Source: Neurospora intermedia
Lineage: Eukaryota; Ascomycota; Sordariomycetes; Sordariales; Sordariaceae
Length of the DNA: 64,000 nucleotides
NCBI GenBank assembly: GCA_037102815.1
Contig: BTPP01000008.1
Coordinates: 930,001-994,000, forward strand
Direction: 5' to 3'
Shown: positions 35,547 to 47,003 of the stretch, in pieces
How the letters are laid out: the number at the start of each line of letters is the position of its first letter
Position numbering within the stretch: the first letter of the stretch is position 1
The notes under the pieces: generated by a model
Seen by the model: the letters and a program-made list of their open reading frames with translations, nothing else
What the model was told of the DNA's origin: nothing
Databases searched by the model: none
Position numbers and translations under genes: made by a program

Positions 35547-37458
35547 TGTTTTAGAGGGTGGCTGAATACGCAATAGATCGGTTGTTGTCAATTGAGCTTC
35601 AAGCGCGAGCTCTGGAAAAGGAGGATGTGATGGTGTTGAAGGTGTGTCGCGGGTTACGTTGCGGAAAGGGTCGTGATTTCGCTGGACGTTGTAGGGAGGG
35701 GAGGTCGGGTTTCCTTGTTGGAATGCAGAAGGTTGGCAATCAGGAAGGGCTGGTGAGGTGGTCTGGAGGTTGCAAGACTGTTTGGGTTTGAGGGCGCAGG
35801 AACGAGGTCAGAGGACAGCCGGGCGGCTTGAACTCACCTACCTAAGTGATTGGGTTGCCGCTAGCAGAGAAGAGGGCTAGAATACAGAAGATACTAATGG
35901 TATTCACGCCAAGTTTCATGCGCTTTTGTTAAGATCTGAGGTACACAAGCACGAGCCACAATCCCTTTTGTCGCTTCCAAGGTAGCCCCACAACAACCAG
36001 GAACCCAGGCACGGCCTGGCTTGACGCCAACAAATGTTTCTCATGCGAACCTCTTCTTGTTTTCAGTTACATACCAGGGGCTTGACCTAGGTTCGAAGAT
36101 TTTGCGCTTTGTTCTGCTTCGGTTTTATTGAGAGGCAAAAGGCAATGTGGCTTGGTAGCTACCGCTTTGAGTTTTGTGCTTATGTTGAGAGTCGTCTTGA
36201 TGTTCATTCTCTTTCAACCCGTTGGGAAGCTTCCACTTCGTTCAGCTTACGGAAATAGGTACTGTGCCTAGGTAACTGTGAGAGTGCCCACCAACAAGCA
36301 CTCAGGGCCTCCCCCCCTCAGCTTCACCCCTCAGTGGCTATGCAGCTTCTGATGACGAACCAGACCAAGTTCAAGGTGCAGTGAGAAATCGGCCATTCGT
36401 CCATCTGAAAAGTCGCACGTGAAAACGCACTAGCCAGTAGCCACGGATCCGGTATTTTCCAACATGCACAAGAAAGATCTCGAAGACTCAACTTTACCGC
36501 CTCAAGGTCTATAGATCTATGTATGTACATGTCTACCCGAGAGACAAGTAAAGCTTGAGCTGGCGAGGTGATGACACGGTGAAGAGCCTGTCTTTCCCCT
36601 GAGTACTCCTGACTACGACACTTCACCGACTGCGTAGAGCTTACACTTAACCGCATTGGCACGGTATGTTCTCCTGTGTCGGGTCGGTTGTGTTGCAGCT
36701 TCGTTTCATCGACCATCTGCATTATACATTCTTAACAATACCACTGCATATCTCGTACCTGTCCCCTCATACCCAACCGTCGAAGATGCCCGACTTCACC
36801 GGCAAAAGCATCCACGGTATGCGGATGTTACGGCATCTTTCTCTCTGGTCCCCGGTCCACCTGAATGGCCCGGAGGGGCTGTTGACCGAAGTGAATGCCG
36901 TCGACCAGCAGATGCATGTTCGACGGGATTTACATATATGGAAATGGACACAAAGATATAAGCTCATGCCGTTCCTCCAGGACCCTCGCCACTAACACCC
37001 AGTTCCACCTTTGGTGTAGCAAAACGTTGAAACAAATCGGGTAGGATTGTCTGCAAGTCAGTCAGTCGGCTGCTTCCAGATTCCCACGCGCAACAACATG
37101 GGGTGAACTGCTGGACTCCAAAAGGGTTCGCAAAATGGAGTCATCGCCGCCAGCACAAGGAATGGGGGTCCCGGTCTTGCCGGTTCAAGAGCTGCCTCTA
37201 ATGCGCCCCGGCAGCTGGCGGGTATGATCGGCGTTACGTAACCGGACATGGGCGGCGTGGGCCACTAAAATTCATCAAAGGCTCCAAAAGCGCCGGCGCA
37301 CCGGGGGGCCGAACTTTTTGTCTCCATCCCATGCTCCCCCAACGGTACCTAGTCATCCATATCATCCGCATCCGCCACCCAAGATCCCCCGGCTTGTTTG
37401 CAGCAGTTCACGACTGGTAGGGTTCCGGCAAGCTCAACACCAAGACTTATCACACACC
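35547..37458. other. Divergent promoter region, synaptobrevin / lipoyl synthase
   Basis: A 1.9-kb spacer. The frames here are short and without recognisable domains. The last 140 bp before the lipoyl synthase ATG contain CA/CC-rich leader sequence. The upstream in-frame ATG at 37318 lacks targeting features and is treated as leader. Confidence 0.45.
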
Positions 37459-38812
37459 ATGGCTTCACCGGTCCCGATCCAGCGTCTCCAGGCGCCTTTG
37501 CGGAGGTCTCTTGCGCGCGCCGCCGCCCTGTCGACTCGGTCATACGCCACCATCCCATCTGGCCCATCCAGCCAGCCGACATCGCAAGAGTCATCTTCAG
37601 CTGCATCCGCATCCGCGCCCGCAACCAAGCCGCGCCCGACCTACTTCAAGGACACCACTCTCGCTTCCCTCGACGACTTTATCGCAAGCCAATCGTCAGC
37701 CGCTCCTCTCGCACCCAGCGAAGCTTACACCCTGCGCACAGCCGAAGTCGGACCTGCCGGCAAGAAGCGTACCATCACCCGCTTGCCTGAATGGCTCAAG
37801 ACACCCATCCCGAGTGCTGGCGCGAACCCCGAATTTGCCAAGATCAAGGCCGACCTGCGCGGTCTCAATCTTCACACAGTATGCGAGGAGGCTAGGTGTC
37901 CCAACATCGGCGAGTGCTGGGGCGGCTCTAACAAGGCCGCCGCGACGGCCACCATCATGCTCATGGGCGACACCTGCACCCGTGGCTGTCGCTTCTGCAG
38001 CGTCAAGACAAGCCGCAAGCCGCCTCCGCTGGATCCTCACGAGCCCGAGAACACAGCTGAGGCTCTGGCCCGCTGGGGACTCGGTTATGTTGTGCTGACG
38101 AGTGTCGACCGTGACGATCTGGCCGATGGTGGTGCCCGGCACTTTGCAGAGACGATCCGCCGGATCAAGCAGAAGAAGCCGACCCTGCTTGTCGAGGCCT
38201 TGACCGGTGACTTTGCTGGTGACTTGGACATGGTTAAGATTGTGGCAGAGAGCGGACTGGATGTGTATGCGCATAACGTCGAGACTGTCGAGAACTTGAC
38301 GCCTTACGTGCGTGATCGCCGTGCCACATTCCGCCAGAGTTTGAAGGTGTTGGAACACGTTAAGAAGGTCCGGGGCAAGGAAGGCATTATCACCAAGACC
38401 AGCATCATGCTTGGTCTGGGTGAGACTGAGGAGGAGCTCTGGGAGGCTTTGAGGGGTAAGTCATATCGATTGCGCTTGCCCATTTGATGGATGCTGACCA
38501 TGATGTTGCTTTGTAGAATTGAGGAAGGTCGACGTCGATGTCGTTACCTTTGGACAGTACATGCGCCCAACCAAGAGACATCTCGCGGTCGAGAAGTACA
38601 TCACTCCCGACGAGTTCGAGCTCTGGAGGCAGCGTGCCCTTGACATGGGCTTCCTGTACTGCGCTAGTGGTCCTCTGGTCCGTTCTTCATACAAGGCCGG
38701 CGAGGCTTTCATCGAGAACGTCTTGAGAAAGCGCTCCGGCGAGAAGGCTGTCTCTGAGGCTCTTGGTCAGGCGGTTGCCGCCGAGGAGGCGACTAGCGTC
38801 CGGTCCTCTTGA
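37459..38812 (+). CDS. Lipoyl synthase, mitochondrial
   Basis: Two exons, 37459-38455 and 38517-38812 (61-nt intron), give 430 aa. It is a radical-SAM enzyme that inserts two sulfurs into octanoyl groups of pyruvate and 2-oxoglutarate dehydrogenases and the glycine cleavage system. The auxiliary-cluster cysteines are in [14 protein letters not shown] (about residues 141-153) and the radical-SAM cluster is in [14 protein letters not shown] (about residues 172-180). Further conserved stretches are [35 protein letters not shown] and [16 protein letters not shown]. Exon 2 carries [19 protein letters not shown] and the C-terminal RSSYKAGE, with the serine ligand of the auxiliary cluster (RSS). The start at 37459 gives an Arg-rich mitochondrial presequence ([19 protein letters not shown]). 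The longer frame from 37318 adds a Pro/His-rich stretch and is less likely. Confidence 0.97.
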
Positions 38813-39321
38813 GGCAGCTTATGTTAGATGTGGTTTGCGGAGCGTGTTTCAACATTAATAATCGGGATCTAGGCTTTCACAGCTATCCTGTGGCGGGCAA
38901 AATAACAGACGGATGACGGATCGGTTATTAGGCACCTTGGGGGTTGCATGCGTTTTGGCGTTAGGGGAGATTCGTTCTTTCGGTTACTTTGAAAAAGACA
39001 TTCATTCGTTTCATGCCGTGTCTGAATATAATATTGTAACAACAGTTCTACACAGCGGGCATCGGGAGAGAGATTCCCATGTCCAAAAGGATGCATCATA
39101 CAAACTTCCTCTGCCCACTCAAAAGCTTTTGAAGCACTCCTCATCGTGCGATCACTTACTTATACGGGTATCTCAAAAACCCTGCGTACAGTGATCCTTT
39201 CTTACCAACACGATGACCCGAGCCCATCTGGGTTTTGAAAAGAGTTTATTCGCCTCTGGGCGTACCGACACCATCTCCGAACCACAACAAACCTCTGGGT
39301 TCCTTGTAGCCATGCTCTCTT
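38813..39321. other. Intergenic, convergent 3' regions
   Basis: About 510 bp between lipoyl synthase and uS14m stops. It contains a moderately AT-rich part near 38990-39060. Nothing else was recognised. Confidence 0.5.
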
Positions 39322-39859
39322 TTACCAAGAGGCCTTCTTGACACCCGGGATGTTACCCATCAGGGCGTTCATACGGAAATTGTACTGTTTGCGATACAAC
39401 AGTGTTAGCAAGTTGCGCGCCTTTGCAGGTTTCCATCATCCTCATGCGGAGCTCTCTTAGCACACCACTCCTCCTTCGAAGCAATCGATAGCGACGTACT
39501 CTTGTCATCTTGAAGTCCCTCAAGATACCTCGACTCTTTCCACCAAGGATGCAGCGGTTCCGGATCTGCGTCGGCCTGGTGTAGGCATGCATCTGGGTGA
39601 GCTGGAGCTGGGCGACGGCCCTGGTACGGGCAGGGAGGGTGGTGTTGCGGATAACGTAGCGCAGGGCTTGTCTGTATCAAAAAGCAAGAAGTCGTTAGAT
39701 CGTATGTTCTTGTCATGGTCGCAAATAAGGATCGCGAGGCGTAGGTAGGTACCTCTCAGGCTCGGCCTCCAAAAAGGCCTTGCGCTTGGAGTGGTCACGA
39801 AGGACCCGGACGTTGGTGAAGCACCCGAGGTCGAGCTTCTTGGCACGGAACATGGACAT
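39322..39859 (-). CDS. Mitochondrial ribosomal protein uS14m (Mrp2)
   Basis: Three exons, 39859-39753, 39671-39500 and 39384-39322, give 113 aa, close to the 115 aa of yeast Mrp2. The S14 family features are clear: NVRVLRDHSKRKAFLE, LRYVIRNTTLPARTRAVAQL, RPTQIRNRCILGGKSRGIL, and, after intron 2, YNFRMNALMGNIPGVKKASW, the universal S14 C-terminal signature. It lacks the zinc-binding cysteines of some bacterial S14 proteins, as is usual for the mitochondrial form. It sits in the head of the mitoribosomal small subunit. Two nearby starts (MSM) differ by two residues, and the first is used. The introns are 81 and 115 nt. It lies next to mitochondrial lipoyl synthase but is convergent with it, so co-regulation is not implied. 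Confidence 0.95.
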
Positions 39860-41369
39860 TTTGGCGGTTTAGTGTTCTGGGGTAGATTGGCGGGCTGAGT
39901 CGGAGATGGGCGTCGATAACGGCGGATCGAGGCGCGTAAAGCGATGTCACAGGCACTGCAATCGTTGCTTCCCTCCGGCGTCGTCGCCCGCTAGCCGCAG
40001 TCACTCTCCCCGGCTCCCACGGCGGCCAGTGGCCTGTGCGCTTGCCGTCCAGCCCTGTCCGCGCGCGGAACGGCAAATTCTGCCGGGCGGTATCATTTTT
40101 GTCGCAGGTTGCGAGCTCCAAACCAAGCAGCAACAAACACTTTGCCAGGTGGGCCAGTCGCACACCAGCTGGACGGCACCTTTTCCTAAGGGCTCCACTG
40201 AAAACTCTCAAGCTTGCAGCTCGTGCACAGGCCAGATTCCAGCCTATTTAAGACTGGCCTCCCCTCCCAAACTTTTACCTGGTTTTTTTTTCTCTTTTTT
40301 TCTTTAGCTCTCTTTGCCTTTTGGCTTAGATCAAGTGTAGTATCTGTTCTTTTCAGTTTAATCTCTGAAACTGCTCTACGGAGTAGAATCGTGATTATTC
40401 TAATTTTTGCAACTCGGTCGGCATCCCTCTGGGCTTGCCTATGGTTGCCGACCACTGTGTCCCTGGTATCACACTGCCTCCAGGCGACGCGAACCCAACA
40501 CTACTACTTGCTTTGTGCTCATCTTTACTTTTTCGTTGCAATCTCTGGCTGCAGGCTGGGGGTGTGAGGAAGAAGCATCGTTTCTGGATGGTTGACTGAG
40601 TGGGGCCTTTGCGACCCATTTTCCCCACCAAAGATGTGGTTGTCGTGTGCGAAACGAGAGTCTTGGGTTCACCTAACCGAATACGTTGTTCACTAGTTGC
40701 AAAAGTTGATGCCTGCCGTTCGCATGTGACAACCACGTCCACCAACACTTCCATACTTTTGACGACTCCCTTCACCACAATGCCTTTGATCGCTGGTGTT
40801 TCGCAGTATACGTTCTATCAGCCTACGGCCGGGGAGGTTTGCTCTCGTTTGGAGCAACCTTGAGCCTGCCAAAAGAAACACCTGCATGTTGAAGCGGCTT
40901 TCAGTTTGCGTTCGACTGTTTCCTATGAACATTGTTTGTCGAGCAAGTTATCTCTATGATGGGATGAGGAAGACCTGGATGAGATGGGCAAAATACCCTA
41001 TGTCAACACCTTTACAGCTACAATGTCGTCACAGTTTGGCCATTCATCTGGAGAGAGGGGGTCGAGTGTCTCGTTCGTTGTCTGTTTACCTTCTCATGTT
41101 CACTCGTTAATATCATCCCACCCCGTACCCCGACTTCGCCTATCTCGTTCTGTGCCTGAGAAGGGAAGAACAACTGCTGGGCTCCTTCCGTCCCATCATC
41201 AACCGCTTCCGTGGCCTTCGAGTTTCTTCGCGATCCTCCAAGCAACGAAGTGTTCAAATACTCCTCGACGCGACCAGCGTTCTAGGCTATCCTTCCTCTC
41301 GCTTGCAACCGTCTTTGACTCCTCCACAACAACGCACCCAGGAAACTTAAAGACTTTCCAACATACAAG
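39860..41369. other. Divergent promoter region, uS14m / Arb2-domain gene
   Basis: A 1.5-kb spacer. T-rich tracts (TTTTTTTTCTCTTTTTTTCTTT near 40285) precede a long C/T-rich region leading to the ATG at 41370. Open frames here show no domain. Confidence 0.45.
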
Positions 41370-42928
41370 ATGTTTCGTCGCCGTTGGTCAGGCCTTCCGG
41401 CTGAACCAAAGTTCGCCCCAGATCTCAAGGAGCTCAGGTTCGTGATAATCTGCCAAGTCATCCTTCCCACGACGCTCACTCTGAGATATCTTGTATAGTT
41501 ATTTCATCAACGAGAAAGATGAAGTTCGCTACGTGCATGACCCCGACTTCTACTTCAAGTATTTTTCCACCAAGAACACGAGGTACAACGACTGCCAGCG
41601 CTTCGCATTCGACCGTAAGTAACGAACTCCCCGTTTCTGACAATAATCTGAGCTGATACTGACCCAAATGTTGCAATCCAACAGAGGCAGTTAATCAAAT
41701 CATCGACTCACGGCTCGAAGCCGAGGGTCTAAAGGAAGTCCTCCTCCCGCTCGGGGTTGCCAGCAAAGATGAACCTCACGTCAAAATCCGTCTCAGCGAG
41801 GATCTCTCTAGCAAGTCACGCGTCGTGATCATCTTCGGCCAGTCTAGCCAGGACTTTGGCATTCTGGCGCACCGTGTCGCTAGCGGACCGGGTGGTCTCA
41901 ACAAGGGCTCGATGGTGAACATAGTCAAGGCTCTCAAGCAGCAGAAGTCTTCCGCCACCGACAACGCTGCCCCTGGTATCATTCTCGCCAACCCCGGTGA
42001 CCTCTGGTGGTGGCCTGAGGGGAGGAAAGGGTTGAGTGAATTTGCTCGTCACCAGATTCCGGGTAGCAGTCTGGTTCACTGGGGCTGGCACCATGATCCG
42101 GCGAGGAACATCATTTCGGAGAATGCTAACCCGACGGAGCATCTCAAGTATATCTTTGAGAAGGTGGTGCCGCAGTTCGTCAACAACAAGGCTAAGATCG
42201 ATGTCATTGCGCTTGGTGACATGTCGGACGAGGTGGAGCAGTATCTCGACAATGACGATGTTTGGGCGAAGGTCGGATATAGGCTGAACGCTCTTGCGGT
42301 GCTGGGTGGCTATTACGATATGCGCAAGGCAAGCTGCCAGGGCTTTCAGAAGTTCTTGGATCAGGTATGTTGCGCCTTTTCCTTCTGACTAGGCCTTTGA
42401 TCCAGTATCAATGACCCAGCTAACAAACACTCTTCCACACAGCGTGGGCGCGCCTACATCATGAATCAGGACCCCCTTGACACCCTTATTGCTGGCCCCG
42501 AGGGCGGCAGCCGGGCCGTCACCGGCTATGTTGGCTACGGTTGCCCTACTTACAGTGTTGGTCCGGACGCCTTCATCATGGAGCTTGTGCTCGTCGAGGC
42601 CGGTTCAGCGGTCTTGAAGTGGCTACAGGAGGTCGCTCTGGACAAGGATTACGTCAATGAGAGAGTTCACATCTTCTTCCCGGAGGAAGAGGAGGATGAC
42701 GGTAAATGGCCAGGATGGGATAGGGACGACGACGATGAGTCTAAGGGGTCCAAGAGAATCGAGGAACAAGACCATGAAGAGACCAAAAAGATCCAAGTCA
42801 GAGTCCAGAGAGATGCCCAGCCTCCCAAGATGGATGAATGCGAGGGTATCGACGAGAAGTTCGTCAAGGAGATTGCCAAGAGAGAAAAGGTGGCGGATGG
42901 CAATGCCGACTCAGAGGAAGAGACCTAA
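41370..42928 (+). CDS. Arb2-domain protein
   Basis: Four exons, 41370-41437, 41499-41614, 41685-42364 and 42443-42928, give 449 aa. The Arb2 fold (alpha/beta-hydrolase-like) is recognised from the early LSYFINEKDEVRYVHDPDF, then VVIIFGQSSQDFGILAHRVA, PGIILANPGDLWWWPEGRK, HQIPGSSLVHWGWHHDPARN, YIFEKVVPQF, IDVIALGDMSDEVEQYL, and an end with GGYYDM...FLDQRGRAYIMNQDPLDT. S. pombe Arb2 is a partner of Argonaute in the ARC siRNA chaperone complex, and the same domain is fused to Hda1-class histone deacetylases. Here it stands alone with an acidic and Lys/Glu-rich C-terminal tail. Whether it works in Neurospora quelling, in heterochromatin or elsewhere cannot be read from sequence. No complete Ser-His-Asp triad could be assigned. 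Confidence 0.88.
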
Positions 42929-43520
42929 GACACCTTCTGGAAACCCAAGGCTGGTGGTTCCTCGCAGAAAGATCAGTCAAGGGGTCGAGTACTATCTTCC
43001 TGGCTACAAGGATGACTGGAACGGGGTTGCTACACCCATTCAGAAGGGGAAACGTGATTATGGTCCTCTCAAGGCATTACAATATTTCTGGCACTACAGG
43101 GCTGTGGCTGAATCAAGACCATCTACCAATTACTCAGAGGTAGCCTAATTTTCAGGAGTTTCGAATCGATAGATAGCCGAATTCACATAATCTCCTTGCG
43201 ATGACTTCATCCAACAATCGTGAAGTTGGGCAAGGAGTGCTGTATCCTGCCTTGCCCTCAAAGTACTAAGCTTCCGTTATACGTACAATGCTTGAAGCAA
43301 ACTACCGAACATACAATTATACATACTACAACACTAACAAGCGAGTAGCTGCTCTGTGCCCATTAGTCCTGTGCTCCTTTTCACTGATACATTTCAAGAT
43401 ACAGTCCCGATCACACTCTCTGATCAAACAAGCTGGTGGATCGAGTGGGAGGCTGCTTCGAGGCTGTCCCATGATCCATCCATCCCAAATCCACCACATC
43501 CTTCCCAGCCATCCAGGGAT
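42929..43520. other. Intergenic, convergent 3' regions
   Basis: About 590 bp between the Arb2-domain stop and the stop of the mitochondrial protein gene. An in-frame continuation of the Arb2 gene by a further intron was looked for and not found. Confidence 0.45.
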
Positions 43521-45260
43521 CTAAGCCTGCAAAAATGACAAGAACCCCCTATTCCCCGTCGGCAACTCCTCCAACAAATCCGCCGCCCTCCTCTGTCTCT
43601 CGGCAATAACTTTCTCCTCCGCTGCCCACCTATTCAAATCCTCCTGCTTGTGTTCTCCCTGTCCCCAGAAGCTCCACCAACTCGTTTTGGCATGCTTGTC
43701 GAGGTCCGGATTCCTTTCCAGCTCCTCTTTCTTAGCTTTCTCGTCCCTCGCCAGCCTCGAAACCATCATCGTCCAGTTCTCTAAACCTGCAGCCAGACAC
43801 TCGCGGCATGTTAGTCTGGCGGCCATGGCAGACTGCTTGTTGCTTAGACCGCGTAGTTGTTCTTCGGCGATGTCGACTGCTTCGCGAGTCCAGCCTAGGC
43901 CTTCTTCGCGGTGGGAATGAGCAGTTGTGGCCGAAGTGTTGTTGTTGTTGTTGTTAGTGGTGGTAGGCTTGGCAGTGTACATGATCTCCCCGATATGCAG
44001 ACTCAGTGCGGCCTCCTCACATCGTTCCTTGGCATCGCGCAAAGGGGGGAGGGTGCCGTCCTCAGGCGGGTCGGGGTAAGGAGGTTCCTTGAGGAGGGCT
44101 AGGGCGGCGCCGGCCCAGGTTTGCTTCTTTTGTGGAAGGGGTGGGATGCGGCGCGGGTCGGAAGCCGGAAGGGCCTTGCGCGCTTGGAGGATGGAGACGA
44201 GCATGGGAAGCGCGGAGGAGACGTCGCCGTTGCGGGCGCGGAAGGTGGCGAGGGCAGTGAGGGATTGCAGGAGGTTGGACGAGGGATGGTGGCCGGCGGC
44301 GTCGATGAGGGTGTAACTTTTGGTGTCCAGGGGGTAATGGCCGCCGGTGAGGAGAGCTTGCTCGCTGGCGGCGAGGTGGACGGCGTCTTCGAGGATGATG
44401 TTGGCGGGTCCCGTGATCTGCTTGAATTCAAGCCAGGTGGCGTAGGCAAGGCCGGCTTCCATGCGCTGTCGGTTGGTGAGGCCTTCGGTGCAGAGGATGC
44501 GCATGTAGATCTCGTTGGGCGACTCGAAGGTCGGCACGCAGTCGACCTCTTTGGGCGGTCGGTAGTTCTCGTTGGGGAGGGGGCGCGGGTTGGGGTTGGA
44601 GGGACCGATCACGTAGTCGTTCGGGATGGTGAGGTTTTGGGTCTTGTCGGTTACCCAATTCTCGACGTTCTCTGCGGCCTTTGCGTACAACATCATGGCT
44701 TCGTAGTAGCCCCGTCTCCAGTTCTCAGACATGGAGCTGATGTCCTTGGTGCCTTTTGGCCTGTCGGACGGCGCATCCTTCAGTCCCTTGCCGTCAATGT
44801 TGGGATCCTCCAACCGGTCTACCACGCTCTTGATCCAATTCGTCACATGAACCCAGTCGGTTGTGCGGGACGGGTCGGTCTGGTCTCGCTCGCAGAAGGC
44901 TCCGCGGAAGAAAATCCGACTAAGCATGCTCCATTCGTGTGGTGATGGATATCGGGCTTCGAGAGTTTCCTGGACAAGGGCGAATGCTATGGCGAAGCAG
45001 CAAGCGCCGGCCATCCAGAAGTATGAAGTGATCTTGATTCCCTGCTTGATGTCGTACTTGAGTCTCGCCTTGCGCTCGGTCGTCAGGTAGCGATATTGTT
45101 GAGTGGTCACGGGCACATTGAGGAAGCCGAGTTGGGGTCTTGTCTGAACTCCCACGCGAAGCGATGCGCTCTGTGTAAAGAATCGGGTGGTCGTCGAGTG
45201 TATCGCCGGGGAGCATGGCCGGGCCAAGTCCCCGCGAGGGAGAAGGAGTCGCGGGCGCAT
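43521..45260 (-). CDS. Mitochondrial inner-membrane TPR-like protein, Mgr3-like
   Basis: Single exon, 579 aa, ATG at 45260. The first 60 residues are Arg/Ser/Thr-rich and free of acidic residues until TTER, a typical mitochondrial presequence. One membrane segment follows at about residues 79-96 (SYFWMAGACCFAIAFALV), then PSPHEWSMLSRIFFRGAF. The remaining 450 residues are mostly helical with TPR-like pairs (YEAMMLYAKAAENVE, RQRMEAGLAYATWLE, NLLQSLTALATFRARNGDVS, TREAVDIAEEQLRGLSNKQS). This order, presequence then one helix then TPRs, matches yeast Mgr3, an adaptor of the i-AAA protease Yme1 in the intermembrane space. The Mgr3 assignment rests on architecture and the HEWS-like motif, so it is moderate. 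A poly-Asn stretch lies in the C-terminal third. Confidence 0.65.
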   Translation of the reverse strand: MRPRLLLPRGDLARPCSPAIHSTTTRFFTQSASLRVGVQTRPQLGFLNVPVTTQQYRYLTTERKARLKYDIKQGIKITSYFWMAGACCFAIAFALVQETLEARYPSPHEWSMLSRIFFRGAFCERDQTDPSRTTDWVHVTNWIKSVVDRLEDPNIDGKGLKDAPSDRPKGTKDISSMSENWRRGYYEAMMLYAKAAENVENWVTDKTQNLTIPNDYVIGPSNPNPRPLPNENYRPPKEVDCVPTFESPNEIYMRILCTEGLTNRQRMEAGLAYATWLEFKQITGPANIILEDAVHLAASEQALLTGGHYPLDTKSYTLIDAAGHHPSSNLLQSLTALATFRARNGDVSSALPMLVSILQARKALPASDPRRIPPLPQKKQTWAGAALALLKEPPYPDPPEDGTLPPLRDAKERCEEAALSLHIGEIMYTAKPTTTNNNNNNTSATTAHSHREEGLGWTREAVDIAEEQLRGLSNKQSAMAARLTCRECLAAGLENWTMMVSRLARDEKAKKEELERNPDLDKHAKTSWWSFWGQGEHKQEDLNRWAAEEKVIAERQRRAADLLEELPTGNRGFLSFLQA

Positions 45261-46367
45261 TGCGAGACCAAAGCTCGAGAGCTCGGGAGGAGAGGCGGAG
45301 AAGGAGGTTCAGAAGTTGCAACTTCAAGGGCAACAATTGAGGTGTCCTACTGTGAAATCTCGTGGTCTGTTCACATCAGTGCATGTTGCCTATATTGGCG
45401 TGGTCTGGCACTGTCACAATGCCGTCAATCGACTTCGCTCAGGACCTCTTTATTTATTTACTATTTTGGTTCGAGACCAAAATGCAGAGGTGACAATTCC
45501 CGCCCAAAATGTCCGTTCCGTCGTCGGTCGTTTCCTGCGAGCAAGTCTGCGATCCCCGGCCCCTTGATGTTCAGTGGGACCTCCCCCGCATGGCACACAG
45601 GTGCTGGACGAATGATGTCGTCAATCAGGCAGCGCAGCTTCACTTGGAGCTTGGGCCCACCGTGATCTCGGGTTCCACCCTGGTCGGATCGGCTCCAACA
45701 TCTGAATGTCTTTCTTTCTTTTCGGTCAACCTACAAGAGGGTGTGAATGGTTCGCTTCATCACAAGACTCGCTGACAATGTGAGCTTCGCGATCTACAAC
45801 CTTCTTCTCGGACTTATGAAGAAAACGCCCACGGATGCTCATGCCGTTACACTAGAAGCCATCTATGCTATCATGTGGGGTCATGCCCAAGAAACAAGGG
45901 TGGGCATTCAGCTAGAACCAGAGAGGGAGACAATATCCAACGATGCCTCCAAGATACTTATCATCAGATTATAGGCTGCCTTGGCAGGGCTTGCTAGGCA
46001 GGCTGGCGTCATGGGCTCGCGCTCTCATGTACGATGAAGTATCACAATTGGGGCGGTATTTATTGTTTAATATGGCCTGCTCGTAAAGGCGGGTGTCTCC
46101 CGTCGCGGCTTCCTTCGAGCGATGGAGTGACTGCTCAGTTTCAAGTCATTCGGAGGCCTAAAAGAACGAGAAGCCCACGAATTTTGAGTCGTTCTGGAGC
46201 CTCTCTCGTCGACTTGAGATTCAGCTGTTTCGGGTTCAAAGCCTACGACCACAACAACGACAACCTTCAGCCCTAAAACCAACAGCGGAGACAAGTTTGG
46301 TGGAGTAAACGATCAGAAGCCGGGATCCCCGATCCAAACCTCAGCATCTCCGGATCCGTACACGACC
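45261..46367. other. Divergent promoter region with one weak small frame
   Basis: A 1.1-kb spacer between two divergent genes. A 75-codon frame on the plus strand at 45747-45974 (MVRFITRLADNVSFAIYNLL...) looks amphipathic but has no known relatives to my knowledge and no splice support. It is noted only as a weak candidate. Confidence 0.4.
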
Positions 46368-46939
46368 ATGGTTTCCTTCCCACAGTGGACCACCCACCCC
46401 ATACCTGGCGTATCGCTCTCCGCCGGCGGTCTTCTAGCTCTCGCCGACCTTAGCACTGTTGCCCAGCGCACCGCCATCACAGGCGGCTCCAGCTGGCTCG
46501 ACAGCCTGCTCCTTGCTCCGGGTCTACACTACCAGCAAGCTGCCGATGAACTCGCCAAGTGGTCCGCATCCAGCGCTACCGCCGTTGTCGATACCGGGGC
46601 TGGGGCGGAGCCCGGGGCTAGTATAACCAGAGGAAACGGCAGCGAAGAAACTAGGAGTTTGGCGCCGACGACCTTCCGCATCAACAATGCTGCCACGTTA
46701 TTGTACCTTCAAAAGATTGCTCGCCCAGGACAAACGGTTACTTTGGACGTTGGCACTATTCCGGCTATCAGACAGCGGTTACGCATCAGGAGGTCGGAGA
46801 GCGGCTTGCATGCCACGATTTGGGCGGAGGATGACTTGCCTGATCTGGGGTGGTTGTCGCATGTTTTATATCTAATCAGTCCGGTATTGACGATAACTGC
46901 TATCGTGCTGGTTATTTTGTTCCAGGATTGTGAGTCCCT

Positions 46940-47003
<64 letters not shown>

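Noticed and set aside
44121-44945. A 274-codon frame antisense to the Mgr3-like gene
   Set aside because: Val/Gly/Glu-rich shadow of a GC-biased coding strand; no domain or start context.
45470-45482. GGTTCGAGACC, similar to a tRNA B box
   Set aside because: No A box at the right distance and no cloverleaf can be drawn around it.
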